This document shows positions 56,434 to 64,000 of a stretch of 64,000 nucleotides of DNA, one piece after another; the first letter of the stretch is position 1, and the number at the start of each line of letters is the position of its first letter. The position numbers and the translations under genes are program-made. The stretch is taken from NCBI RefSeq assembly GCF_012641475.1, contig NZ_JABAIL010000004.1, positions 434,001-498,000 of the forward strand. The letters run 5' to 3'. The notes under the pieces are model-generated. The model did not search any database and was not told where the DNA came from. It saw only the letters and a program-made list of their open reading frames with translations. This DNA is from Flammeovirga agarivorans. GTDB lineage: Bacteria; Bacteroidota; Bacteroidia; Cytophagales; Flammeovirgaceae.

Positions 56434-57634
56434 TAGTCAAGTCTATCTTATAAAATAACATACATAATATCAATAACTGAATAAGCTTACTTGTTAGATA
56501 AATAAGTATAAATCTATTTATTGAGATGAAAAATAAACTTATCATACCCAATACAATTAAAACCTTCGTGAAAAAATTAGCCAATAAGACTTCTTTTACT
56601 TTGTTTAATCCATTTAATGTGGTTTCTAGATTAAAGATCAAAGGTTGAAGAAAAATGATAATGGATAATAAAGAAAACAACTCACCAGAAAAACTCCATC
56701 GACTACTAAATAGATATGTAAACAATTGGGCTCCATAGAAATTGAAAAAAATAGCTAATGGTAAAGTGAGTATACATATCAAAAGAAGTAAATAGTAAAT
56801 ATTTCTTTTTTCAAATTCTTCTTTAGATGAAGAATATCTAAAAATTACTTGCTGAAATAACTGAGAAAAAGTGCTAGAACCTTGATTCGCAAATGATTTA
56901 GCTTTAACGTAACTCCCAACGGTACTAACCGGATGAATATATTGAAGAACAATTACATCAAAATTATCAAATACATGGTCAGACACCTTTTGTAAGGTTC
57001 TTTGTGTAGAAAATTTTCTTAGATTCTGAATTTCTTGAAAATCGAAAATAAACCGTGGTAACCATTTTAATTTGAACCAAAGAATAAAATGTTGTAATGA
57101 ATACTTTAAGATAAATTGAATGATCAATGAATATACACCTAATCCATTATAGGCCATCAGAATACCAATAGGTAATGAAATTACAATTGATAAACCATCT
57201 GAAATAGCAATAGCTTTAAAATTACTTTGTACGATGGCATACATCCTTACTCCTCTTCCAAACCCTGCTAGAATTAATAGGAAGCTAAGAAAAATATAAT
57301 AATGAACATGATATTCAATAAGATTAAATATCCCGAAAATAAAACTTAAGAGATTAAAAAGAACAAAGAAAACGATTCCTAAAAACCCTAAACTCCAAAA
57401 CACAGTATTTAATAGTTTTTCAGAGGGCTTTCCAAATTGAATGTAAGCTTCATTTAAACTTAAATCTTGAAGAATAGAGAAAACCATAAATACTGTGAGC
57501 AATACTCCAAATATTCCATAATCTTCTGGTGTTAATAATTTTGTCATCACAAGTGCATTACCTAAACTCATCAATTGAACGATAATTTTAGATGATGCTT
57601 CCCAAGATAAATTTTTTATTAACTGATTATCCAC
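56423..57634 (-). CDS. Polysaccharide flippase (Wzx/RfbX-like)
   Basis: The 403-residue protein has about twelve predicted helices and the MATE/MOP-type N-terminus NLSWEASSKIIVQLMSLGNAL followed by TKLLTPEDYGIFGVLLTV. It should flip lipid-linked repeat units across the inner membrane. The GTG at 57634 is preferred over a TTG at 57655, because a -7 promoter box (TAATTTTG, 57664-57657) would place the transcript start near or after the TTG. No second flippase is present except the ABC exporter, so two export routes may coexist. Confidence 0.88.
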   Translation of the reverse strand: MDNQLIKNLSWEASSKIIVQLMSLGNALVMTKLLTPEDYGIFGVLLTVFMVFSILQDLSLNEAYIQFGKPSEKLLNTVFWSLGFLGIVFFVLFNLLSFIFGIFNLIEYHVHYYIFLSFLLILAGFGRGVRMYAIVQSNFKAIAISDGLSIVISLPIGILMAYNGLGVYSLIIQFILKYSLQHFILWFKLKWLPRFIFDFQEIQNLRKFSTQRTLQKVSDHVFDNFDVIVLQYIHPVSTVGSYVKAKSFANQGSSTFSQLFQQVIFRYSSSKEEFEKRNIYYLLLLICILTLPLAIFFNFYGAQLFTYLFSSRWSFSGELFSLLSIIIFLQPLIFNLETTLNGLNKVKEVLLANFFTKVLIVLGMISLFFISINRFILIYLTSKLIQLLILCMLFYKIDLTNEK

Positions 57635-57656
57635 TTTGTTTATTTTGAATGACAAA

Positions 57657-57692
57657 CAAAATTACTGTTTTTTTGGCTGATTGATCCTCAAA
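57657..57692 (-). promoter_or_regulatory. Probable promoter of the flippase operon
   Basis: On the minus strand TTTG (57692-57689) and TAATTTTG (57664-57657) resemble Bacteroidota promoter boxes with a slightly long 24-base spacing. It overlaps the greB promoter on the other strand. Confidence 0.45.
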
Positions 57693-57704
57693 AAAGTATA
57701 TTTG
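57672..57704 (+). promoter_or_regulatory. Promoter of greB
   Basis: TTTG at 57672-57675 and TATATTTG at 57697-57704 are separated by 21 bases, a good fit to the Bacteroidota sigma-A consensus, ending 19 bases before the greB ATG. Confidence 0.68.
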
Positions 57705-57723
57705 CTATTAAAATTGAACAAAT

Positions 57724-58188
57724 ATGAGCAAATCAGCATATATAACAAAAGAAGGAATGGAAGGCTTGCAACAAGAAGTGCAGGTTCTTTGGGAAGAAAG
57801 AAAAATTGTTACTGAAGCAGTTTCTGAAGCGGCAGCTATGGGTGATCGTTCTGAGAATGCTGAATATATATATGGTAAGAAAAAATTGAGAGAAATTGAT
57901 GGTCGATTAACTTACCTTAGAAGACGAATCGGAAATGTAAAAGTTTTTGATCAAGAAATTGATGAGAATAAAGCAATGTTTAGTGCATTTGTCACTTTTA
58001 AAGATCAAACAAATAATGTGATGACTTTAAGATTAGTTGGACCTGATGAAGCTGACATCAAGAAACAATCAATTTCTATCGCATCACCAATCGGGAAAGC
58101 ACTGTTGAACAAAACAATTGGTGATTCTGTAGATGTGATTACTCCTGCCGGCAAAAAAACTTTTACAATTCAGAAAGTTAAATATTAA
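57724..58188 (+). CDS. greB: Transcription elongation factor GreB
   Basis: GreB enters the RNA polymerase secondary channel and stimulates cleavage of backtracked RNA. The 154-residue protein has the N-terminal coiled coil (about 1-75) with the acidic tip AAAMGDRSENAEYIYGKKKL near 38-57, where Asp and Glu coordinate the catalytic Mg, and a C-terminal FKBP-like domain with SPIGKALLNKTIGDSV near 119. The ENAEYIYGKK segment favours GreB over GreA. Confidence 0.94.
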   Translation: MSKSAYITKEGMEGLQQEVQVLWEERKIVTEAVSEAAAMGDRSENAEYIYGKKKLREIDGRLTYLRRRIGNVKVFDQEIDENKAMFSAFVTFKDQTNNVMTLRLVGPDEADIKKQSISIASPIGKALLNKTIGDSVDVITPAGKKTFTIQKVKY

Positions 58189-58325
58189 CTTCATCATAAG
58201 ACCTGAATACTTCACCATCGACTTTTTTATTTCAAAACTTATTCAGTGTTCTTATCTTTAATGTCGAAACACATAACATAATTGTCTTAACAAAGACATC
58301 TTTATCAAGTAGTTGAAATAATAGA

Positions 58326-59162
58326 ATGAACTTCAAAAAAATATATCTCGCCTTTTCTGTTTTATTTACGCTAAGCTTTACATCTAGTTTTGCTCAAGAT
58401 TGGTATGTTCTTCATGTATCTGGCAATATTACTAATCCAGCTACTAATTCTGTATTACAGACTGGTGATATGATTAACGAAAGTACTTCTTTAGTTTTTG
58501 CTGATGCGAGTTCAAAAGCAATCGTTATTCAGAAAAGTAAGGGTAAGATGTTATTGGATGGCAGTAAGAGCCAAAAAAATGCTGATGGGGAATTTATGAG
58601 TATGGTTTCTCAAGTACTTTTTCCTGTTCAAGTAAATAAACAAATGAGTACTCGCCGAGTAACTTTTGGAAATGCCAATGATATTTCAAAATACTTTAAT
58701 GGAGGTTCTTATGTCTTTATGGGTGACTCTGTGATTTTGGAAGTAGACAAATTACGTTATCCACTAGATGAAGAGCGTAAAATGGCGGTAAGATTTACCT
58801 CTAACAATGAACCTTACAACCGTTGGGTCCCTAATTATGGAACAGAAAATCAAATTATTATTGAACCAACAAAGCTTTTTGATGGGGTAAGTTTAGATAG
58901 TATTGATATGGTCGATGTTTATTATATCAATATGCAAAATGGAAAACCTAGTCCGAAACATGTTGGAAGTTTCCACCCTGTCTTTGTTGATGAAACAAAA
59001 TTGAAACAAGAATTACTTTCATTAAAGAAGTTCCTTGTAAAGTATCAAGATGAAAAAGACCAAGCAGTTCGAGAAGAACTTTATCAATATGTTCTAGATA
59101 TCTATGGAAAAGTTGACATTGAAATATTCAATCAATGGACAAAAGAAATGGAAATTATATAA
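58326..59162 (+). CDS. Secreted FecR-like protein
   Basis: The 278-residue protein has a signal peptide ending FAQ. The first 70 mature residues read like a FecR domain: VLHVSGNITNPATNSVLQTG, then DMINESTSLVFADASSKAIV and a GKMLLDGSK turn. The middle and C-terminal parts are unassigned and rich in charged residues, ending in a helix pair near 225-275. FecR domains usually regulate ECF sigma factors, but free periplasmic versions are found next to CHASE2 proteins. The following gene is such a CHASE2-like protein; a terminator lies between them. Confidence 0.7.
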   Translation: MNFKKIYLAFSVLFTLSFTSSFAQDWYVLHVSGNITNPATNSVLQTGDMINESTSLVFADASSKAIVIQKSKGKMLLDGSKSQKNADGEFMSMVSQVLFPVQVNKQMSTRRVTFGNANDISKYFNGGSYVFMGDSVILEVDKLRYPLDEERKMAVRFTSNNEPYNRWVPNYGTENQIIIEPTKLFDGVSLDSIDMVDVYYINMQNGKPSPKHVGSFHPVFVDETKLKQELLSLKKFLVKYQDEKDQAVREELYQYVLDIYGKVDIEIFNQWTKEMEII

Positions 59163-59164
59163 CG

Positions 59165-59201
59165 AAAAAGGTATTTGCTCAAACAGTAAATACCTTTTTT
59201 G
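59165..59201 (+). terminator. Intrinsic terminator after the FecR-like gene
   Basis: A perfect 12-bp stem (59165-59176 with 59188-59199) and an 11-base loop end in a T6 run. It begins 3 bases after the stop. Confidence 0.88.
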
Positions 59202-59327
59202 TTACTGATCTATTATAATTTTATAAAAAATAATCTCTTAGAACCTTCTAGCATAAGAATTGAATTAATATTTTTACTGATAAACAGTTATCATTTTTTG
59301 AATTAATTCATAAACCTAACCTCTTTC

Positions 59328-60605
59328 ATGTCTGATACGAAGAAAAAAACTTCAGATCGTATAATTTTTAGAATGCAGAGAAATAAACCATTAATGTGGG
59401 GTATTTCTTCAATTCATGCCATTATAATGATCATTGGGTTAATGTTTTACATGTCTATAGTATATGTAATGCCCGATGAAATTCTATTAATTGAGACCAT
59501 GTCAATGGTCAAGAACACTTTATTTAAAGCAGAAGACAAACCTTCTAAAGACCGTTTTTTATTTATTAATTGTTCTTGGGAGAAAGATTTAACAGCAAAA
59601 AAAGATACTAATGACTTTGTTATTGGTAATGTTGATATTACAAATAGGAAGTCAGTCACTAAGTTCTTACAAACACTTAATCAAAATCCAGATAATCATG
59701 AATATGCTCTGATTGATATTCGCTTTTATGATGAATCTGACGATGATAGTTTAATGGAGGCTGAGTTTGCCAAGGTGAAGAATACTATTGTTTCCTATCA
59801 TAAAGGTCCAGGAAGTGTTCCTAAATTCCCTGTGGTTAAAGTCCCATTAGGTTTAAGTGACCTTCAAGTTCAGGAATTAAATCATGAGGAGACTATTTTA
59901 TTAAAGTACCATTTAATACAAGGTGACTCTTTAAAGTCTACACCTCTAATTATGGCTGAGAATATCCATAATGAGAAAATAGAAGAAGGATTTTTATTCA
60001 ATAAATTTAGAGGGAACTACATCCTTAATGGATATATCTTAGACTACCCTATTCGACCTTATGACATTTTTGTAAAGAATGATTACATGTATCTTCAACT
60101 GAAAGAGTTCTTATCATTACCTCCATTTCTCACAGAAGAATACACCAAAGATAGAATTATCGTTTTAGGCGATTTCGAGGATCGAGATATTCATAAAACG
60201 ATTTATGGTTTTATGCCTGGTCCACTTATTCTTGTCAATGCATTCTTAACATTAGAAAGAGGTTATAATAAAATCACTATTGGCTTCTTCCTCTTTGTCT
60301 TTTTATGTTTTACTTATATCTCTCATAAAGCATTAACATTCCAAGACCCTGTCACTGTTTTTATGGGTAAATTCTTTGATTCAGATCATTTCTTGGTTGA
60401 ATTACTACAAGACTCTTTATTTTACCTTGTTTTCTTTGGTTTAATGTCTGTAGTTTCCTACACATTATTTAATATCCATATCACAGTACTTGTCTTATCA
60501 TTTTATATGTATGCTGTTGAACAAGGACTTTTATTCTATAAAGAATGGATTGAAGAAAAAGATCAAGAGAAAGAAAAGAAAGAAGAATCCAAGGAGGTTG
60601 AATAA
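59328..60605 (+). CDS. CHASE2-like sensor membrane protein
   Basis: The 425-residue protein has one N-terminal helix (about 25-47), an extracytoplasmic domain of about 250 residues, and three C-terminal helices (about 315-400) followed by a charged Lys/Glu tail. The extracytoplasmic part fits CHASE2: FLFINCSWEKDL, ALIDIRFYDE near 126, and the typical closing DRIIVLGDFEDRDIHKT with GFMPGPLILVNAFLTLERG near 292-310. CHASE2 domains normally feed cyclases, kinases or diguanylate enzymes; none is fused here, so the protein may act through a partner. Confidence 0.72.
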   Translation: MSDTKKKTSDRIIFRMQRNKPLMWGISSIHAIIMIIGLMFYMSIVYVMPDEILLIETMSMVKNTLFKAEDKPSKDRFLFINCSWEKDLTAKKDTNDFVIGNVDITNRKSVTKFLQTLNQNPDNHEYALIDIRFYDESDDDSLMEAEFAKVKNTIVSYHKGPGSVPKFPVVKVPLGLSDLQVQELNHEETILLKYHLIQGDSLKSTPLIMAENIHNEKIEEGFLFNKFRGNYILNGYILDYPIRPYDIFVKNDYMYLQLKEFLSLPPFLTEEYTKDRIIVLGDFEDRDIHKTIYGFMPGPLILVNAFLTLERGYNKITIGFFLFVFLCFTYISHKALTFQDPVTVFMGKFFDSDHFLVELLQDSLFYLVFFGLMSVVSYTLFNIHITVLVLSFYMYAVEQGLLFYKEWIEEKDQEKEKKEESKEVE

Positions 60606-60718
60606 TAAATACTTTAATTTCACTTACTTATTGGAGTAAAATCTATTCAACTAATAAAAGTCATGTTTCTATGAAGAAATAAGACATAAATTGAAACGAA
60701 ATCGAAAAACAATAAACT

Positions 60719-61111
60719 ATGAACAAAGAATTAAAAAGGGTGGCTATGATTGCCCATGATGGCAAAAAAGCTGAAATGGTTGGTTTCTTTAAAGATTATA
60801 TGGACCTACTTTCTGGTGTACAAATTGTTGCTACAGGTACAACTGGTAGTCACTTAGTGAAGGCAGGATTGGAAGTAGATTGTAAACTTTCAGGTCCAAA
60901 AGGTGGTGATGCTCAAATTGCTGCGATGGTAGCCGAAGGAGATGTAGATGCAGTATTTTTCTTTAGAGATCCACTTGGAAAGCACCCACACGAACCAGAT
61001 GTACAAATGCTGATGAGAGTTTGCGACCTTTATGATATTCCTTTAGCTACTAATCCAGCTTCAGGAAAATTAGTAATGTCTGGACTTAAGCAATTAGTGG
61101 GGCATAATTAA
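60719..61111 (+). CDS. mgsA: Methylglyoxal synthase
   Basis: MgsA converts dihydroxyacetone phosphate to methylglyoxal and phosphate, a bypass used when phosphate is limiting. The 130-residue protein has VAMIAHDGKKAEMVGFF at the start, the phosphate-binding ATGTTGSHL near 37, SGPKGGDAQIAAMV near 59 containing the catalytic Asp, and FFRDPLGKHPHEPDV near 79-93. The length and motifs are fully typical. Confidence 0.96.
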   Translation: MNKELKRVAMIAHDGKKAEMVGFFKDYMDLLSGVQIVATGTTGSHLVKAGLEVDCKLSGPKGGDAQIAAMVAEGDVDAVFFFRDPLGKHPHEPDVQMLMRVCDLYDIPLATNPASGKLVMSGLKQLVGHN

Positions 61112-61132
61112 CAATACTATCAATAAAAGTCA

Positions 61133-61173
61133 TTTCATTGCTAAGGTATTACTAACATATCTTAGCAATGAAA
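61133..61173. promoter_or_regulatory. 17-bp hairpin just before the acyltransferase start
   Basis: Positions 61133-61149 pair with 61157-61173 with one G-T wobble and a 7-base loop. It ends 7 bases before the ATG at 61181 and lacks a T run. It may end the mgsA transcript or block ribosome access to the acyltransferase gene. Confidence 0.5.
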
Positions 61174-61180
61174 AATTAAT

Positions 61181-62305
61181 ATGAATAATAAAAGCATCTA
61201 TTTTAAAAATCTTGACCTCGTAAGGTTTATTGCAGCGATAATGGTTTTATTTAACCATACAATAATTCAAACCTTAGAAAGGTTTTACCAAGAAAATACA
61301 ACTCTACTTATTATACTTAAAACATTATTCAATGGTGGTACTGGTGTTTCTATTTTTTTTAACTTAAGTGGTTTTCTCATTACTTTTCTTATCATAACTG
61401 AAATTGATTATAAGGGGAAATTAAATTTAATTCATTTTTATATTAGAAGAATATTAAGAATATGGCCACTATATTATGCTGTGCTAATTATTACATTTAT
61501 TTTACAACCAACGTTAAAAGGTTTTTTAGGTATAGATAATACTCTCAAATCAAATAGCTTATATTATTTCTCCTTTTTAAGTAATTTTGATATTATTAAT
61601 ATTTTTGATAATTTTTTTGGACATAGTGCAATGTCTCAAAATGTTACTTGGTCTGTATCGGTTGAAGAACAATTTTATTTATTATGGCCATTAATTTTCT
61701 TCTTACCAAGAAAGTCTTGGATTTACATTATTCTTTTGATAGGAATGTTTTCTTTGAATTTTAGACACAATAACTCCGGAAATCCTACAATATTATATTT
61801 TCATACTTTTTCAGTTCTTATTGATTTAATAATTGGAGGGTTAGCTGCATTAATAATTAAAGAATTTGATATAGTCTATCGTTTATTTCAAAAGACTAAT
61901 ACTGCGTCACACTTAACAACCCTATCTTTTATACTGTTTGTCTTATTCTATGGAACGGAATTTATTTTCGGAGAATATAATCCTATCTTTGGAAGATTAA
62001 TAAAATCTATTCTTTTTACGTTTTTAATTGCTTCACTAGCGTTAACAAAAAAGATATCTTTTTTAAGTTTAAATGAATCAAGTATTCTCATTAAAATGGG
62101 TAAAATAACTTATAGTATTTATCTACTTCACCCAATTATAATGAACTTTATCGATGTTTGTCTACGAAATACCTTATATAAACAAAGTTTTACTAAATCG
62201 TTATCAGTTGACATTACAATAATATTTCTCACATTTATTATTTCTTGGTTTAGCTATCAATATTTTGAGCTTTTTTTTTTAAAACTAAAAAGGTTTTATC
62301 GTTAA
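61181..62305 (+). CDS. Acyltransferase 3 family protein
   Basis: The 374-residue protein has about ten membrane helices and the acyltransferase-3 signatures FKNLDLVRFIAAIMVLFNHT at the N-terminus (with the active His in FNHT) and NVTWSVSVEEQFYLLWPL near 152. Members O-acetylate or acylate sugars of surface polysaccharides, often from acetyl-CoA. It could decorate a surface polysaccharide such as that made by the upstream locus, but it is some 3.5 kb away. It converges on the TrkH gene with 3 bases between stops. Confidence 0.9.
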   Translation: MNNKSIYFKNLDLVRFIAAIMVLFNHTIIQTLERFYQENTTLLIILKTLFNGGTGVSIFFNLSGFLITFLIITEIDYKGKLNLIHFYIRRILRIWPLYYAVLIITFILQPTLKGFLGIDNTLKSNSLYYFSFLSNFDIINIFDNFFGHSAMSQNVTWSVSVEEQFYLLWPLIFFLPRKSWIYIILLIGMFSLNFRHNNSGNPTILYFHTFSVLIDLIIGGLAALIIKEFDIVYRLFQKTNTASHLTTLSFILFVLFYGTEFIFGEYNPIFGRLIKSILFTFLIASLALTKKISFLSLNESSILIKMGKITYSIYLLHPIIMNFIDVCLRNTLYKQSFTKSLSVDITIIFLTFIISWFSYQYFELFFLKLKRFYR

Positions 62306-62308
62306 AAA

Positions 62309-63991
62309 TTACCCTACCATAACATGAGCTTCAGGATATTTAAAGGAGTTCGTATTTACAGTAGAACTTAATGCTAAGGCTAAAGTAAGTGTTCCTACTC
62401 GACCAATATACATGGATAAGATTATCACCACCTTACCAATTGATGACAACTCGCCTGTAATACCCATACTTAAACCTGCTGTTCCAAAAGCTGATATTTG
62501 TTCAAATATTAAAGGTAGAATATCAATATTTGGATTATCTAACTCAGTGATACTAAGAATAAATAGAGCTACCATATTATATATTAAGGCGAACATAAAA
62601 ATTGAATATGATCGCTTAATGTTATCGTCTGATATTGTTCTTTTTCGCACCACTATTCTTTCTTGTCCTCTTATTATACCAATAGAACTAAGCAATAACA
62701 GATAAAAGGTACTACTCTTTATACCTCCACCTGTTGAACCAGGCGCTGCACCAATAAACATTAAGAAAATCATCACAAGAATTGTAGCCGGTCGCATACT
62801 TCCAAAATCCATTGAGTTAAAACCTGCCGTTCTAGTAGTTACTGATTGGAAAAAAGCAGCTATAAGCGATTCTACAAGTGATCTATCTTCCCTTAAAGAA
62901 TCAATTTCTAAGAAAAATACTGTCAGCATTCCTACAATTATCAAAATAATAGTTGAGTATAAACTGATAGAAGTTCCAATAGAGTATTTTTTCCAAGGGT
63001 TCTTTAATCTATCTTTTATCTTTTTGGGTGAAAAGATTTCTTCAATCGTTGTAAAACCAAAACTACCAAAAATAATAATGATGCCTATAACCATGTGTAG
63101 GCCATACATATGCCTGAGATCTATTATTCCATGATGAAAAAATCTAGTGGTATCATCCCCTGTAATACTTGTATTTAAACTATCTGGGAATAAGCTAAAA
63201 CCAGCATTACAAAAAGCGGAGACTGAATGAAAAATTGAGTAACACACCTTCTGTGTCATACTGTTAAACTCCAAAGAACTATCCCATGCAAAGAAAATGG
63301 CAATAGCTCCTAATATCTCAATCAATAGTGTCAAGAAAATTACTTTTCTTAATAAACCCGTTGCCGAAGAAAGGTCTTCTGAACTCAATACATCTTGAAT
63401 GATCGTTTTATGCTTTAACGAAACACCTTTTGACATAAAAGTCGCAAAGAATGTTGCAAATGATACGATTCCGATACCTCCTAATTGAGCTAATAGAAGA
63501 ATTACTAGCTGTCCTTTTTCTGTGAAATATTGGCCTGTATCTACCACCGCTAAACCGGTTACACATGATGCACTTACTGAAGTAAATAAAGCATCCAAGA
63601 AATTCATACTAGTTTCTCCAATAGTAGATTTTGGAAGCATCAAACAAAAGGTTCCAAAAAGTATCAAAAAGATAAAACTAAAAATGAAAGTTGTAGATGG
63701 CTTTATTTTAAATTGTGAAAGTATCACTGAAGCTTTTGTAGACTCTACAAGTACTAGAAATACTAATGCACCAAAAAGGAAATGGCGATAATTCGCATTA
63801 GATTCAGGATCAAAGTGAAATCCTACAAAAAAATGAAATAGCCCTATAAAAGTGATTAGAGCCAAAAAGGAGCCTTCTACCCAAGTGGATTTTATATAAT
63901 TCCAACGGTAATTGGTGAAAATAATTCTAAGAATATAATTAGTGATATAAACAAAGAATAAGAATGGGATTATACTTCTGATAAACAGCAT
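62309..63991 (-). CDS. trkH: TrkH/KtrB-family potassium uptake protein
   Basis: The 560-residue protein is a potassium-translocating subunit with four pore-like segments: VSASCVTGLAVVD, SVSAFCNAGFSLFP, SVTTRTAGFNSMD and ISAFGTAGLSMGI, each with the selectivity-filter Gly. GAAPGSTGGGIKSST near residue 420 is also conserved. The partner TrkA/KtrA NAD-binding subunit is not in the window. The ATG at 63991 is 10 bases from the window edge and the frame is still open beyond it, so the N-terminus may extend outside. Confidence 0.9.
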   Translation of the reverse strand: MLFIRSIIPFLFFVYITNYILRIIFTNYRWNYIKSTWVEGSFLALITFIGLFHFFVGFHFDPESNANYRHFLFGALVFLVLVESTKASVILSQFKIKPSTTFIFSFIFLILFGTFCLMLPKSTIGETSMNFLDALFTSVSASCVTGLAVVDTGQYFTEKGQLVILLLAQLGGIGIVSFATFFATFMSKGVSLKHKTIIQDVLSSEDLSSATGLLRKVIFLTLLIEILGAIAIFFAWDSSLEFNSMTQKVCYSIFHSVSAFCNAGFSLFPDSLNTSITGDDTTRFFHHGIIDLRHMYGLHMVIGIIIIFGSFGFTTIEEIFSPKKIKDRLKNPWKKYSIGTSISLYSTIILIIVGMLTVFFLEIDSLREDRSLVESLIAAFFQSVTTRTAGFNSMDFGSMRPATILVMIFLMFIGAAPGSTGGGIKSSTFYLLLLSSIGIIRGQERIVVRKRTISDDNIKRSYSIFMFALIYNMVALFILSITELDNPNIDILPLIFEQISAFGTAGLSMGITGELSSIGKVVIILSMYIGRVGTLTLALALSSTVNTNSFKYPEAHVMVG

Positions 63992-64000
63992 ATCTGTTTT

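Noticed and set aside
1-64000. CRISPR arrays, insertion sequences, rRNA or tRNA genes
   Set aside because: No regular spacer repeats, no transposase motifs and no RNA gene folds were recognised while reading both strands.

Overview
The window is a low-GC chromosome segment from a member of the Bacteroidota, most likely a marine Cytophagales bacterium close to Flammeovirga. This rests on Bacteroidota promoter elements (TAnnTTTG with an upstream TTTG), a type IX secretion sorting domain on a large surface protein, bacterial geranylgeranylglyceryl-phosphate synthase-like, DUF3276 (PUR-alpha-like), DUF4159 and LuxC-like acyl-CoA reductase genes, and A+T-rich codon use. The genus is inference. No rRNA, tRNA, CRISPR array or insertion sequence was seen.

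Positions 1-16243 are mostly plus-strand housekeeping genes: the end of a fumarylacetoacetase-family gene, a serine beta-lactamase-like lipoprotein, a SpoU methyltransferase, murQ, a DEAD-box helicase, (minus strand) GGGP synthase, pyk, an LptF/LptG permease, an EamA transporter, a lipoprotein hydrolase, a tandem Usp protein, a Nif3-like protein, sdaAB, a TolC-family protein and a DUF2147 protein. Intrinsic terminators separate many of these units. A solitary tyrosine recombinase (16258-17523) follows.

Positions 17814-22369 hold a minus-strand fatty-acid and translation cluster, DUF177-rpmF-fabH-efp-accB-accC, with a good promoter in front, a terminator between rpmF and fabH, and a leader hairpin before accB. 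Positions 22516-38929 contain mixed core genes: rsmE, DUF4159, acyl-CoA reductase, a glycosyltransferase, a DtxR/MntR regulator, an M42 peptidase, a DUF481 protein, hisS, DUF58, two RlpA/SPOR proteins, DUF3276, an AI-2E-family permease, pssA, an MBL hydrolase, a DAO oxidoreductase and a PAS sensor with no output domain.

Positions 38944-57655 form a visibly more A+T-rich surface-polysaccharide locus: a polytopic membrane protein, eight glycosyltransferases (five GT4-like, three GT2-like), three intact sulfotransferase-like genes of different types, a short NAD-dependent epimerase-like gene, a Wzx-like flippase, an ABC exporter, and a large leucine-rich-repeat T9SS cargo protein. The only long gap (46517-46999) hides a decayed fourth sulfotransferase gene. 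Together they suggest a sulfated capsule or O-antigen-like glycan (inference).

Positions 57724-63991 return to ordinary genes: greB, a FecR-like secreted protein followed by a CHASE2-like membrane protein, mgsA, an acyltransferase-3 protein, and a TrkH-family potassium transporter whose N-terminus may lie outside the window.
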